Shown: positions 9,741 through 19,801, numbered from the stretch's first letter. The stretch: 64,000 nt of DNA from Azospirillaceae bacterium (GCA_031291675.1 JARLIO010000041.1:62001-126000), one strand, 5' to 3'. Program-made: numbers and translations. Notes: generated from the sequence alone by a model not told the origin.

Positions 9741-10768
9741 GGGTGCCGGTCCCCGACAATCGTGTTGATAACACCGTTTTCCCCGAAGAATTTCTCGTTG
9801 GCGTCATCCCAATCCTTGGCGATCGCGGTCACCGGAACAAGCTGCAGGTCCGGGAAAGTGACACCGGCGGCGGCCGCGATCGCCGCTTTCCAGGGCCGAT
9901 AGCCGAGGCGGGCGATGATCTCCTGAGCGGCATCGCCGAACAGGAATGTCAGATAGGCCCTGGCCTCCGCCAACTTGCCATCGTTGGCGACCGCGCTGTC
10001 GACCCAGGCAACATAAGGCTCGGCGAGAATGCTCACCGGAGGATAGACGATCTGTAACCGCCCCTTGGCTTCGGCCGCCTCGCGCAGCGCTTCATTTTCC
10101 CAGGTCAGATGGACATCACCCACTTCCTGAATGGCGAAGGTTATCGCCGAGCCGCGCGCGCCCTCGTCCAGCACCGGAACGTGATGATAAAGCGAGCGCA
10201 GATAAGCACGGGCATCGTCCTCGGTCCCGCCGCGGGTCGTCATCGCAGCCCAGCCGGCCAATGCCGCCAGTTTGCCATTGCCCGAGGTTCTCGGATCCGG
10301 GGTCACGACCTCGATCCCGGGCGAAAGCAGATCCGGCCAGTCCTTGATACCGTGAGGGTTGCCCTGCCGAACCACGAACACGATGGTCGAGGTATAGGGC
10401 AGCGAATGGTTGGGCAGCCTATCGGCCCAATTTTGGGCAATCAGGCCGCGTTTTCGAAGCGCGTCGATGTCAGAATAGAGCCCGAGCGTAACGACATCGG
10501 CCGGCTGCTCGCCGCTGATGACCTTTCGCGCCTGGCGCGATGAACCGCCGTGGGATTGCTCGATGGTCACGTGGTGCCCTGTCTGCCTCTCATAATACGC
10601 AACGAAAGCGGGGTTGAGCGCCTGATAGAGCTCCCGGGTCGGATCATAGGACACATTGATCAGCCGGCCGTTGGTATGACCCGGCACGTTCTTGATGGCA
10701 ACAAGCGAAAGGCCCGCAACGACGGCGACCACAGCGCCGATATTGAGAAAGTTCGATCTCAGTCTCAC
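9737..10768 (-). CDS. Periplasmic sulfate-binding protein
   Basis: A Sbp/CysP-type binding protein of about 343 residues with an N-terminal hydrophobic helix (LNIGAVVAVVAGLSLVAI) acting as signal peptide or anchor. Family features are the early NVSYDPTRELY motif, the EQSHGGSSRQARKV ligand loop and TPDPRTSGNGK, all typical of sulfate/thiosulfate-binding proteins. GTG 10768 is chosen because the hydrophobic helix follows directly and GAGAG precedes it; an in-frame ATG at 10822 is possible. No signal-peptidase cysteine is seen. The gene overlaps a SulP permease instead of lying next to ABC sulfate permease genes. That is unusual and may mean the ABC components are elsewhere. Confidence 0.88.
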   Translation of the reverse strand: MRLRSNFLNIGAVVAVVAGLSLVAIKNVPGHTNGRLINVSYDPTRELYQALNPAFVAYYERQTGHHVTIEQSHGGSSRQARKVISGEQPADVVTLGLYSDIDALRKRGLIAQNWADRLPNHSLPYTSTIVFVVRQGNPHGIKDWPDLLSPGIEVVTPDPRTSGNGKLAALAGWAAMTTRGGTEDDARAYLRSLYHHVPVLDEGARGSAITFAIQEVGDVHLTWENEALREAAEAKGRLQIVYPPVSILAEPYVAWVDSAVANDGKLAEARAYLTFLFGDAAQEIIARLGYRPWKAAIAAAAGVTFPDLQLVPVTAIAKDWDDANEKFFGENGVINTIVGDRHP

Positions 10769-10822
10769 GGTGTTCTCTCGTCCTTGTCTCGTTGCGTCCG
10801 AATGCAGGCAAGGATCTACCAA

Positions 10823-11163
10823 AAGATGGCCGGCCTGCCATTGTCGCCCTGCCCGCCCGTGTCATCTCAAACCCGGTGTCATGATTGCGCCACGAAGAGA
10901 AAATCTTACCGACTGGCCACGGCCATGAAATCGCCAAGGGGATTGCCGGCCCGGCTTTCGTGATTCTTCGACGATGCAGTGCAAGCTGCCTGCTTAAATA
11001 TCGAAGATCGGTTCCGGAAACCGAAGCAACTCGATTAGGGTATATCGTCTATCGCGTTAGTCAACTTACAATTTGACGATTCTTTGAATATGCGAACGCC
11101 GTTGCATCACCGGAAGGCGAAGAGCCATCGCCGACGAAGGAGGACGGCGATCGCGTCACGCTG
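10823..11163. other. Intergenic region upstream of the sulfate uptake operon
   Basis: These 341 bases separate two minus-strand genes. The part at about 10990-11095 is clearly AT-richer than the surroundings and probably holds the promoter of the sulfate-binding protein gene. No gene, convincing sigma-70 box pair or riboswitch fold could be supported. The mar-type CCATA palindrome is absent. Confidence 0.4.
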
Positions 11164-11838
11164 TCAGGGGCGAAAAAGCGGAACAAGAGTGCCGCCCAGG
11201 AAGCGTTGAAGCACGGAAATCATCCGATCGTGGCCAGCCACGATCAACCCCGCTGGCGTCGCCGCGTTGCCCTGGACAATCAGAAAGACATCGGTTGTCG
11301 TCGGCACGACCTTTGTCTTTTCGACCTGGCGGACCTCAAGGCGGCAGATCACATCGTTGGCATCATCGATATAGGCGTATTCCCCGGGTCTGATCGGCTC
11401 GACCGCAGGCGCACCGATGGGATGATAGCTCTCGCTGCCGTCGGTCAGGCGCAGACTGATGTCGCCGATGACGGCACGCAGATCATGCGCGCCCAGGGCG
11501 AGGCCGGTTTCCAGCGAGACGGCGTTGTAGAGGTCGACCAGCGGCCCGATCCGCGGAATATCGCCCCGCTTGTCGACATACCGGGCCAACACCTCCGGTG
11601 CCGAAAACAATTTGCGGGTTGGCACCTGGAAGGCTTCGTGCATCGCCCGGTAGCCCGCCCGTACCGCCGCGGAGGCCTGCGGCCGGAGCCGAATGGAGGC
11701 CACCACCTGGTCGACGAACTGCCGGATCTGATCGGTATCGGCGGCGCGCTGGTCGAACCCCAGCAACAGGGAATAGGCACCCGTCAATCCCCGGTCGCGG
11801 AGATCGGCAGAGAGATGAAAACGTGGCAGGCCCGTCAT
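11164..11838 (-). CDS. B3/4-domain protein (related to the editing domain of PheRS beta)
   Basis: A 224-residue soluble protein resembling the free-standing B3/B4 domain family, related to the editing domain of phenylalanyl-tRNA synthetase beta chain. Typical segments are LVDLYNAVSLETGLALGAHD in the middle and the strand-rich IRPGEYAYIDDANDVICRLE. Family members are proposed to act on misacylated tRNA or free aminoacyl compounds, but the role is not established. The start at 11838 is an ATG. It stands alone between the sulfate and sugar-type transporter operons. The 225 bases following it (11839-12063) show no gene. Confidence 0.75.
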   Translation of the reverse strand: MTGLPRFHLSADLRDRGLTGAYSLLLGFDQRAADTDQIRQFVDQVVASIRLRPQASAAVRAGYRAMHEAFQVPTRKLFSAPEVLARYVDKRGDIPRIGPLVDLYNAVSLETGLALGAHDLRAVIGDISLRLTDGSESYHPIGAPAVEPIRPGEYAYIDDANDVICRLEVRQVEKTKVVPTTTDVFLIVQGNAATPAGLIVAGHDRMISVLQRFLGGTLVPLFRP

Positions 11839-12063
11839 TCCGCTTTCCTGAACCGGCTTCCTGGTTGGACGCCGACTGCAGAGATGTCGCCAAGGTCAGT
11901 CAAGGCCCCAGGATCCGGCGATACCATCAATACACCAGAGACATGTCGATTACAGACGCGGTGTCCCGACCTCGTTAACATGAAAAAGCAAATTCACGTC
12001 CCGCGGCGTGGATTTTGAGAACAATGTTACATCCATTGTGTGCGCTATCGCTCCCGAATGCGG

Positions 12064-13044
12064 TCACGCCTCCCGGCGATGCCCGAAGCTAACGGCCAGG
12101 ACCAGAAAAATCAGGATGCCGGTGCCCACCTGTTGCCATTCGAAGGTCCAGCCGATCAAGAGCAAGCCATTCTTGACGATACTGAGCAACAACACCCCCA
12201 GAAGAGTTCCCGCAATCCGGGGTCGACCGTCGCGACCGAGCGTGGTGCCGATGAACGTGGCACCGATCGCGTCCAGAAGATAGGCGTTGCCTGCCAGCGG
12301 TACATAGGATCGGATCGTGGCCGACGAGACGATGCCCGCGACACCGCAAATCCCCGCGGCGGCGATAAACACCAAAGCGGTATCGCGCCGCACCGGCAGA
12401 CCGGTATAACGGGCGACCCCGGGCCCGGCCCCCAGAACCACGACGCGCCGCCCGAGCCGGGTCCAGCCCAGCAGCACGAAGAAACCTGCGATGGCCCCTG
12501 CGGCGATCCACAGCGCGACCGGAACGTCGGCCACGATGCCCGTGCCAATCGCGTTGAAGATCGCCAGCGGATGGCCGGCGACCAGATAGATCGGCTGCCC
12601 GCCCCCCGTCGCCAATTGCTCGACGCTCTGGCCAATGAACAATGTGCCCAGCGTTGCCAGAAATGGTGTGATCCGCAGGCGAGCGACCAGCACCGCGTTG
12701 ACGACACCAACCGCCAGGGCCGCAGCCACCCCGGTAGCCAACGCGGCCATGGTGCTGCCGCCAACCGCCAGAACCTCAATAAACCCGAGGCTTGCCATGT
12801 CCATTGCGGTGCCGATCGACAGGTCGATGCCGCCCGCGGCAATCACCAACGTCATGCCCAAGGACGCAATCCCGAGGATCGAAAAATGATTGACGAGGAC
12901 ACTGCGCAGATTGGCGGCAGACAGAAATGTGCTCGTCGCCAGCGAGAAGAACACAAACAGGCCGACGAAGCCGATCACGGGACCGAAGCGGAGCAGATCA
13001 CGGGGTTTCGGCGGCGCCCCCGCGCGAAGCCATGAGTTGGTCAT
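12064..13044 (-). CDS. Sugar-type ABC importer permease (RbsC-like), second
   Basis: A 326-residue inner-membrane protein of the ribose/xylose-type permease family. About ten hydrophobic segments are visible, and the family signature AAGGIDLSIGTAMDMASLGF lies near residue 70. The C-terminal half has the conserved Gly-rich IGATFIGTTLGRDGRPRIAGTLLG pattern. The gene is last in a tandem arrangement with a second permease, an ATPase and two binding proteins, all on the minus strand. One base separates its start from the stop of the upstream permease. The substrate is not readable; in this island an organosulfur sugar or sulfonate is possible. Confidence 0.88.
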   Translation of the reverse strand: MTNSWLRAGAPPKPRDLLRFGPVIGFVGLFVFFSLATSTFLSAANLRSVLVNHFSILGIASLGMTLVIAAGGIDLSIGTAMDMASLGFIEVLAVGGSTMAALATGVAAALAVGVVNAVLVARLRITPFLATLGTLFIGQSVEQLATGGGQPIYLVAGHPLAIFNAIGTGIVADVPVALWIAAGAIAGFFVLLGWTRLGRRVVVLGAGPGVARYTGLPVRRDTALVFIAAAGICGVAGIVSSATIRSYVPLAGNAYLLDAIGATFIGTTLGRDGRPRIAGTLLGVLLLSIVKNGLLLIGWTFEWQQVGTGILIFLVLAVSFGHRREA

Positions 13045-13045
13045 G

Positions 13046-14008
13046 TCACGACATCTCCCGGCGCACCAGCGAGGTCGTCCCGACGACGAAGAGAATCAAA
13101 ACCCCTTCAACACCGCTGACCCAATAGCTCGAGACATTGATCAATTGGAAGCCGTTGATCAGAAATCCGATGAACAAAACGGCCAGAAGCGTCCCGGCGA
13201 TGGTCGGGACGAGGCGCCGCGAAAAGACGCTGCCCAGCAAGGCGGCAACGACGATGGACAGCAGCATCTCACCCGAACCGGGCGTACTGCCGTTGAGCAG
13301 AGCCGCCGAAAACACGCCGCCGATGCCACCGCACAGGCCACTGACCAGATAAGAACCGCCAACATGACGTTCGACCGCCAGACCGGCGGCGCGGGCGGCC
13401 TCTCGATGACCGCCCACCGCGTAGAGCCGCAAACCCGTCGGGCTGCACTGGACCGCGAGGACCAGAACAAAAGCAATCGCCAGCAGCAGATAAGCCAGCA
13501 CCGGTAATCCGAAAGGTCCATCGCCGGCCAACCGGGACAGCAGAGAGGACCGGGCCTGGACCACCATATTGTGGGTCAGCACCAATTCGACCCCGGCGCA
13601 GATATTCATTACGGCGAGCGTTGCCAGCAGCGGCAGGATCCGTAAACGGACCACGGCAAACGCGTTGACAAACCCGACCGCCACGCCACTTGCCAAGGCT
13701 GCGACCACCGCAAGGACATCCCCGGATCCGGATTGACTCAGCACGGCAAAGACCGCGGCCGACAGACCCAGATTGCCCGCCAGCGACAGATCGATGCCAC
13801 CGGTGATGACGTCGCCGCCACCCCCGATGATTACCACCGTCATGCCGAATGCCAGCACGCCGAGGATCGCCGATTGATCGACGACGTTGGCGATATTGCC
13901 CACGACCAAAAATCCCGGGGCGGCGATGGCAAAACCCACGAACACAACGGTAAAAGCGGCCAGGGATCCCATCCGCAGCCACCCGGTGCGATGACGTCTA
14001 CGCGGCAT
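13046..14008 (-). CDS. Sugar-type ABC importer permease (RbsC-like), first
   Basis: A 320-residue inner-membrane permease, paralogous to the following one. The conserved GGGGDVITGGIDLSLAGNLG segment near residue 65 is the family signature. The gene overlaps the end of the ATPase gene by 11 bases, so translation is probably coupled. Two different permeases suggest a heterodimeric channel, as in some pentose and autoinducer-2 type importers. Confidence 0.88.
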   Translation of the reverse strand: MPRRRHRTGWLRMGSLAAFTVVFVGFAIAAPGFLVVGNIANVVDQSAILGVLAFGMTVVIIGGGGDVITGGIDLSLAGNLGLSAAVFAVLSQSGSGDVLAVVAALASGVAVGFVNAFAVVRLRILPLLATLAVMNICAGVELVLTHNMVVQARSSLLSRLAGDGPFGLPVLAYLLLAIAFVLVLAVQCSPTGLRLYAVGGHREAARAAGLAVERHVGGSYLVSGLCGGIGGVFSAALLNGSTPGSGEMLLSIVVAALLGSVFSRRLVPTIAGTLLAVLFIGFLINGFQLINVSSYWVSGVEGVLILFVVGTTSLVRREMS

Positions 14009-15551
14009 CAGCGTCAGCCTCGCCGCCGCGTCCCGTTGTCACGAAACGCATCAACGTATCGGCATCGGTCTCGCGGGATAGCAATTCGGCGGCAATCCGG
14101 CCGCGATACATCACGAGGATCCGGTCGGCCATTCCCGACAATTCCATCAGATCGGAGGACACAAGCAGGATCGCGGCGCCGTCGACCGCGAGATCGGCGA
14201 TCAGACGATAGATTTCCACCTTGGCACCGATGTCGACGCCGACCGTCGGTTCGTCCAGCACGAAGACCGACGATTGGCAGCTCAGCCATTTGGCCAAAAC
14301 CACCTTTTGCTGGTTGCCGCCACTGAGATCGCGGACCGGGCTGTTGCCGTCGGGGGTCCGGATCGCCAGTGCGCGGATCAGCCGATCGGTCTCGCGGTGC
14401 TCGGCTTTCCGGTTCAGCAGACCGAACGGACTGAACCGTTTAAGACCCGCCAACGTGGTGTTTTCCCGCACCGATAGCCGCAGAGCGACCCCGTGTCCCC
14501 GCCGGTCCTCGGGGACCATGGCGACGCCCGCGGCGACCGCGGCGGCGGGATCGCCCGGTCGCAACGTTTGGCCATCGACGCTGATCGTCCCCTGATCGGG
14601 GGTCGTGACCCCGAACAGACACCGGGCCAACTCCTTGGCGCCCGATCCCACCAGCCCGGTCAGGCCGACGATCTCCCCGTGCCGCACACTCAGTGAAATA
14701 TCGCTGAACGCGTCTTGTTGGCTCAGGGCCTGGGCGATCAACGCCGGTGCCCCGGCGCCCGCTTTTCGTCTTGGGAACATATCGCCAACGTCCCGGGCGA
14801 TCATCATCGATATAAGCCCCGTGGTCGAAGTCTGTCGCGGATCCACAGTCCCGACATCGACACCATTGCGCAGCACCGTCACCTGGTCGCACAGACGTTC
14901 GATTTCGGCGAGGTAGTGTGAAATATAAAGGATCGTCAACCCTTGATCGCGCAGCCGCAACAAGGTTGCAAGGAGCCGCTCGGCGTCACGCCGAACCAGG
15001 GCTGCGGTCGGTTCATCAAGCACCAGCATCGCCGGTTGATTCAACAGCGCTCGGGTGATCTGGACGATCTGCTGCTGAGCCGTCGTCAATTCACCGACCA
15101 GGGCATCGGGGGACAGATCGATATCAAAGATGCGATGCAGCGCCTCGCGGGCGCGGCTTCGAAGCGCGCGCCGATCGATCACCGGCAGCGCACCGCGGCG
15201 CGGTTCCTGGCCGAGGAACAGCGCTTCGGCAACCGTGAAAGTTGGTACCAGCAACCGGTCCTGGTGGATCATGTGGATCCCGTGTTCCGTGACCCGCGCC
15301 GGCGTCAGGTGATCGACGGGACGGCCACGGATTGTTATGACACCAGCGTCCGGCCGGTAGATGCCGGCGATGATCTTGATCAGCGTGGACTTGCCGGCAC
15401 CATTCTGGCCGACCAGGCCGTGAATGGTGCCCGTCGCAACAGTGAGATTGGCGCCGTCCAAAGCGCGAACACCGCCGAATGTCTTGACCAGACCACGAAC
15501 GGCCAGTGCCTCGACGCGGACCGCCGACGTCACGGAGGGTGGGGCCGTCAC
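13998..15551 (-). CDS. Sugar-type ABC importer ATPase with two nucleotide-binding domains
   Basis: A 517-residue ATPase of the RbsA/MglA/XylG type with two fused nucleotide-binding domains. The first has Walker A GQNGAGKST near residue 45 and Walker B LVLDEPTAAL. The second has a degenerate P-loop around GLVGSGAKELA, a strong signature LSGGNQQKVVLAKW and Walker B VFVLDEPTVGVDIGAK. This division of labour is normal in the family. It would energise the two adjacent permeases. ATG 15551 lies 38 bases after the upstream binding-protein gene. Confidence 0.92.
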   Translation of the reverse strand: MTAPPSVTSAVRVEALAVRGLVKTFGGVRALDGANLTVATGTIHGLVGQNGAGKSTLIKIIAGIYRPDAGVITIRGRPVDHLTPARVTEHGIHMIHQDRLLVPTFTVAEALFLGQEPRRGALPVIDRRALRSRAREALHRIFDIDLSPDALVGELTTAQQQIVQITRALLNQPAMLVLDEPTAALVRRDAERLLATLLRLRDQGLTILYISHYLAEIERLCDQVTVLRNGVDVGTVDPRQTSTTGLISMMIARDVGDMFPRRKAGAGAPALIAQALSQQDAFSDISLSVRHGEIVGLTGLVGSGAKELARCLFGVTTPDQGTISVDGQTLRPGDPAAAVAAGVAMVPEDRRGHGVALRLSVRENTTLAGLKRFSPFGLLNRKAEHRETDRLIRALAIRTPDGNSPVRDLSGGNQQKVVLAKWLSCQSSVFVLDEPTVGVDIGAKVEIYRLIADLAVDGAAILLVSSDLMELSGMADRILVMYRGRIAAELLSRETDADTLMRFVTTGRGGEADADAA

Positions 15552-15589
15552 CGCAGCGCTCCGTCTTGCTGCCGTTGTCCCGACACGGG

Positions 15590-16603
15590 TCAGCTTGCCT
15601 GTCCCAAGGTCTTCTGAACCTCAGCCGCATTCTGCTTCGTGACCAGGATTGCCGGGATATAGGAATAGAGGGGGACGCCGTGATCGCCGGCGAGATAGCG
15701 GGCGACATTGTCGACAGCGGCCTTGCCGATCTCATAGGGTTGTTGCGCAACGACAGCGGCAGCGGGCGAATCCGGATCCTTGATCAGGTTGACGACGTCA
15801 GGGCTGCCGTCCACGCCATAAGTCTTGATCTCGGTCCGGCCGGCCGCCAGCAAGGCCTGGGTTGCGCCGACCTGGGGCACGTCCCACGCCGCCCAGATCG
15901 CCTTGATAGAGCCTTTTTCCGGATATTTATTAAGCACTTCCGTGATCTGGGTGTAGGCGTTCTGGACCGTGTTGGGAATGACATCCCGCAATTCCGGTTC
16001 AATGATTCTGATCTTGGGGTAGAATTTCAGGACTTCCTTCAATTCATCGTAGCGGATCGCGCACACCGGAACGCCATAGAAGCCGTTGAACACCAGGATA
16101 TTGCCTTCACCGCCGATGTCATTGGCAAGACGCAGCGCCAACTGCTCCCCGATGAAGAAATTATCGGAGGTCGTATCGTTGAGGCTGAGGGGCGTCGCGG
16201 TATCGACAGTGAACAATGGAATGCCAGCGTCGCGGATCTTTTGCAACCATGGCTCCAGGACGCTCAAGGTCCCGAGTTGCTCAATGATGGCGTCAGGCTT
16301 TTGGCTGATCAAAGTCTGGATCTGCGCAATCTGCCGGCTGTCGTTGCGGCCGGCATCGACGGCGATCGCGGTACCGCCCAGCCGCCGGACCTCATCGACC
16401 TGGCCCTGATAGGCGCGGAGATCCCAATAATGATCCGTGCCGATGACGGTAATGCCAACGGTTTTGCCCAGCAGCGACAAGGCGGGGCTGCGGGCGGTGA
16501 CCGCGTCGTCGGCTCGCGCACCGCCGACAGTGATGGCCAGCGCCACGGCCAGCATCAGAGTCCTCATCTCGTAATAATAGCGACGCTCAATCAGCTTAGT
16601 CAT
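15590..16603 (-). CDS. Periplasmic sugar-type solute-binding protein A
   Basis: A 337-residue periplasmic-binding protein of the ribose type, with a signal peptide ending near GGARA-DD. The two-lobed family pattern is visible (GKTVGITVIGTDHYW, then VDTATPLSLNDTTSDNFFIGEQLALRLA). ATG 16603 is preferred because GGAGAAGG precedes it; ATG 16567 at MRTLML would give a shorter signal peptide but has a weak ribosome site. It heads the block of ATPase and permease genes. The ligand is unknown. Confidence 0.88.
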   Translation of the reverse strand: MTKLIERRYYYEMRTLMLAVALAITVGGARADDAVTARSPALSLLGKTVGITVIGTDHYWDLRAYQGQVDEVRRLGGTAIAVDAGRNDSRQIAQIQTLISQKPDAIIEQLGTLSVLEPWLQKIRDAGIPLFTVDTATPLSLNDTTSDNFFIGEQLALRLANDIGGEGNILVFNGFYGVPVCAIRYDELKEVLKFYPKIRIIEPELRDVIPNTVQNAYTQITEVLNKYPEKGSIKAIWAAWDVPQVGATQALLAAGRTEIKTYGVDGSPDVVNLIKDPDSPAAAVVAQQPYEIGKAAVDNVARYLAGDHGVPLYSYIPAILVTKQNAAEVQKTLGQAS

Positions 16604-16835
16604 CCGGCCTTCTCCGAAGATATGGTATCACTCAACATCAATGAAGTAGAATCACCGCAAGAAACAAATTGCGATACTGTCGTCATTCAGAAAATGCGTT
16701 CGATACTGCGTCCGTTTTTACGTCTTGGCGCTGATCAGCGGTTTCGGAATTTAACGCGCTCGACAAGTTCCCGCGGTCCTGCAGAAAATTCGACGACTTT
16801 TGGAACGTCCAATCTCCCAATGACCTTCGTATTGC

Positions 16836-17897
16836 CTATAGCGTTGGCCTGCCAAGCCAGGGTGCTGTTGCCTGATCGCTGGAGCCGAAGCCCGGCAGCT
16901 TGGCATCGAGATCACCGATCGTCTTGATGTCGTTCTTGATCAACTCGGCCTGTGTGATCAGGAAAGGCTTGACGTCGATCACCTTGCCGGGATCCTGGCC
17001 CGCGATCAGCAGCGCGAGCGCGCGCAGCGAGACTTCACCGACGACTGCCGGGTTGGTCGCGGAGGTCGCGACCCATGGACTGCCCGGCTCGCGAATATCC
17101 TGGATATCCGAAGTCGAGACATCGGCCGAATAGACCTTGATCTTGTCGGCGACCCCCGCTTCGGCCGCACCGATCTTGACGCCGCGCGCAAACTCGTCGT
17201 AAGGCGCGAACACGACCCTGATTTCCGGATGGGCACGCAGCACGGCCGCGGTTTGCGATGCGACCGTGGTGGCCGTCGTGGAATCGACGGCGCCCCATTG
17301 CGCTTTCTCGACGATACCGGGGTTGGCTTTCTTGATGTCTGCCCAGATTTCACCGCGCGATTCGAGCGGACGGAAACCGGCGACGAAGACATAACCGGCC
17401 GGGAAGCTCGTGCCGTTATCTTTCAATGCCTGATTGAGCACCTGATGGGCGATGTCGTGATCATCTTGCGAGATCAGGGGCACATTGGGCAAACCCAGCT
17501 CGATATCCTTGGCGACAACCTTGATGCCGGCATTGATGGCCCTTTGGACGACATCCTTGAGCGATTCCGGTTGGCCATGGCTGATGATGATGCCCTGGAC
17601 ACCAAGATTGATCGCCTGCTCAACCTGGTCGCGCTGCTGACCAGCATCCTGTTTGCCTTGAAAGATCCGCAGATCGATCCCCAGGGCCTTGGCCTGGCGG
17701 GCGACCCCAGCCTCGTAAGCTTCAAAATAGTCGCCCTGCGACAAATAATCGATCAAGGCGACCTTGACACCGCCTTTGTCGAACGGCGGCGGCGCCCCCT
17801 TGATGCCGTCGCTCCAGGCCGAACCGGCGGCAATCGTGCTGGCCAGGAGAGCGGCAGGGAGCAGCGCGCGGAGGCTCAAAAGAGAGTGGAGTTTCAT
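16836..17897 (-). CDS. Periplasmic sugar-type solute-binding protein B
   Basis: A 353-residue binding protein with a clear signal peptide (MKLHSLLSLRALLPAALLAS, cleavage near AGSAWS). Its body fits the ribose-binding fold (VQGIIISHGQPESLKDVVQ, IKVVAKDIELGLPN). It is first in the operon and 232 bases before binding protein A, a gap in which I see no gene. Two binding proteins with one membrane complex suggest two related ligands. The divergent region 17898-18366 should contain its promoter. Confidence 0.87.
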   Translation of the reverse strand: MKLHSLLSLRALLPAALLASTIAAGSAWSDGIKGAPPPFDKGGVKVALIDYLSQGDYFEAYEAGVARQAKALGIDLRIFQGKQDAGQQRDQVEQAINLGVQGIIISHGQPESLKDVVQRAINAGIKVVAKDIELGLPNVPLISQDDHDIAHQVLNQALKDNGTSFPAGYVFVAGFRPLESRGEIWADIKKANPGIVEKAQWGAVDSTTATTVASQTAAVLRAHPEIRVVFAPYDEFARGVKIGAAEAGVADKIKVYSADVSTSDIQDIREPGSPWVATSATNPAVVGEVSLRALALLIAGQDPGKVIDVKPFLITQAELIKNDIKTIGDLDAKLPGFGSSDQATAPWLGRPTL

Positions 17898-18366
17898 GAC
17901 GGCCGTCTTTCCTCGCAGGGTCCGGGCAGCGTCCTACCGCCTGGACCTCGGTTTGTGCGTCGAATCGCGTGTCCCGGTGCCGACGCGTGGTCCCTGCCAA
18001 CGCGGCAGCACCGGTATCGTAGGAACAACCGGGATCGGGCGTCAATAATAAAACATGTATACGATCGATATAATAGTGTTCTAGCCCATGTGGCCTGGCG
18101 ATGGTTGTGTCGATCGGGAGGCGCCCGGCCCGCACCGCGCGCACGAGCCTCGGGGTCGGCGCTTGCCGCTTTCCGTGCCAGGTGGCCGTCGTAGAAATAT
18201 ATTATACCTATCGATTTACTTTTCTTTTGGTTTGTGGAATCGTGAGGCCGGCGGTTTCGGGACGGCTGGTTGACCTTCGATCATCCTGAGGAGACCAGAA
18301 TGCCGCTCTCCGGACAGGTTCGAAACCCGCGGGCGGCGGGTGGGCGCCAGACACAGGAGTCCTGTC
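17898..18366. other. Divergent intergenic region with AT-rich promoter candidates
   Basis: These 469 bases lie between the minus-strand binding-protein gene and the plus-strand monooxygenase pseudogene. Two AT-rich islands stand out, at about 18045-18080 and 18195-18235, likely the two divergent promoters. Neither contains the CCATA-N7-TATGG element. No open reading frame here has coding character. Confidence 0.45.
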
Positions 18367-19741
18367 ATGCCGAAGCCGAAACACCTGATCGTCAACGCAT
18401 TCGACATGAATTGTGCGGGCCATATCAATCACGGCCTGTGGCGTCATCCTCGCGATCGTTCCGCCGCGTTCTCATCGCTGGATTACTGGATCGACCTCGC
18501 CCAGGCCGCTGAACGTGGCCTGTTCGACGCCGTTTTCATTGCCGATATCGCCGGGGTCTACGACGTCTATAAAGGCGGTCCGGAAACCGCCCTGCGGACC
18601 GGCGCCCAGGTGCCGGTCAACGATCCCGTGCTCGTCGTGCCCGACCATGGCCCATGCCACGAAGCACATCGGTTTCGGCGTGACGGTCAGCACGAGCTAT
18701 GAACATCCCTATTTGCTGGCCCGCCGCTTCTCCACCCTCGATCACCTGACCAACGGGCGGGTCGGATGGAACATTGTCACCGGCTATGTCGATAGCGCGG
18801 CGCGAGCCTTGGGGCGCGACGCGCAGATCGACCACGACACGCGCTATGACATCGCCGACGAGTTTTTGGATGCCGCCTATGCGCTATGGGAAGGCAGTTG
18901 GGACGACGACGCCCTGGTCGTCGATCGCGAGCGCGGTATTTTCACCGATCCGGCCAAGGTTCGCGCCATTCATCATGCGGGTGAACATTACCGCATCGAC
19001 GCCATTCACATCGTTGCCCCGTCACCTCAGCGGACCCCGGTGCTGTTCCAGGCGGGTTCGTCGGATCGCGGCCGGCGGTTCGCGGCCCGCCATGCCGAGG
19101 CCGTCTTCACCTTCAGCCCGACGCCGGAGGCGACCAAGCCCATCGTCGCTGAGATCCGGGCCGAGGCCGTGCGTTGGGGCCGCGACCCGTACGATCTTCG
19201 CATCGTCACCAGCCAGAGCATTGTCGTCGGACGAACCCGCAAGGAAGCCGAGGACAAACTCGCCGACTACCGCGCCCATGCCAGTGTCGAAGGGGCGCTG
19301 GCCCATTTCTCCAGCGCGGCCGGCATCGACTTCTCGCGGTTCGACCTGGATGAACCGATCCCCTACGTCAAGAACGACGCCAACAATTCGGCCCTGGAAG
19401 CGATCACCAAGCGGTCTGCCGAGGTGTGGACGCGTCGCCGGATCATCGACCAGATGGTCCTTGGCAGCCGGATGCCCCCCTTCGTCGGTTCGGCCGTGGA
19501 CGTGGCCGATCACTTGCAGGCCTGGGTAGCGATTGCTGATGTCGACGGCTTCAATCTGCCGCGTACGGTAACTCCCGAATGCATCCACGACTTTGCCGAT
19601 TTGGTGGTCCCGATCCTTCAGGAACGCGGCCTGTTCAAGCGCGAGTACGCCGCCGGCACATTCCGTGACAAGCTGTTCGGCCATCCCCGCTTACGGGAAC
19701 CGCACCGGGCCACGGCGTTTCGCCCACAAAACCTCCGATGA
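18367..19741 (+). pseudogene. Frameshifted DmoA/NtaA-type flavin monooxygenase
   Basis: ATG 18367 follows AGGAG and starts a luciferase-like monooxygenase closely related to the intact one at 49432. The first 93 codons read normally to VPVNDPVLVVP. The rest, from MAHATKHIGFGV onward, is in the next frame and is intact to the stop at 19741. One extra C in the CCC at 18640-18642 explains the shift. Restored, the protein would be about 457 residues with the family N-terminus (FDMNCAGHINHGLWRHPRD) and FMN-binding region (TNGRVGWNIVTGY). It would oxidise organosulfur compounds such as dimethyl sulfide or sulfones with reduced FMN. The shift may be a true mutation or a sequencing error, but pseudogenes nearby favour decay. 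Confidence 0.85.
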
Positions 19742-19801
19742 GTCGATGACGTTTGTCGACACTACAATCTATCTATGTCAATTTCCCGGGAGTTGTGCCT
19801 G

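Noticed and set aside
12040-13035. Plus-strand frame of 331 codons opposite the sugar-type permease
   Set aside because: Composition is highly polar with Arg/Gln/Asp runs typical of antisense of membrane-protein genes. The minus strand encodes a clear permease.
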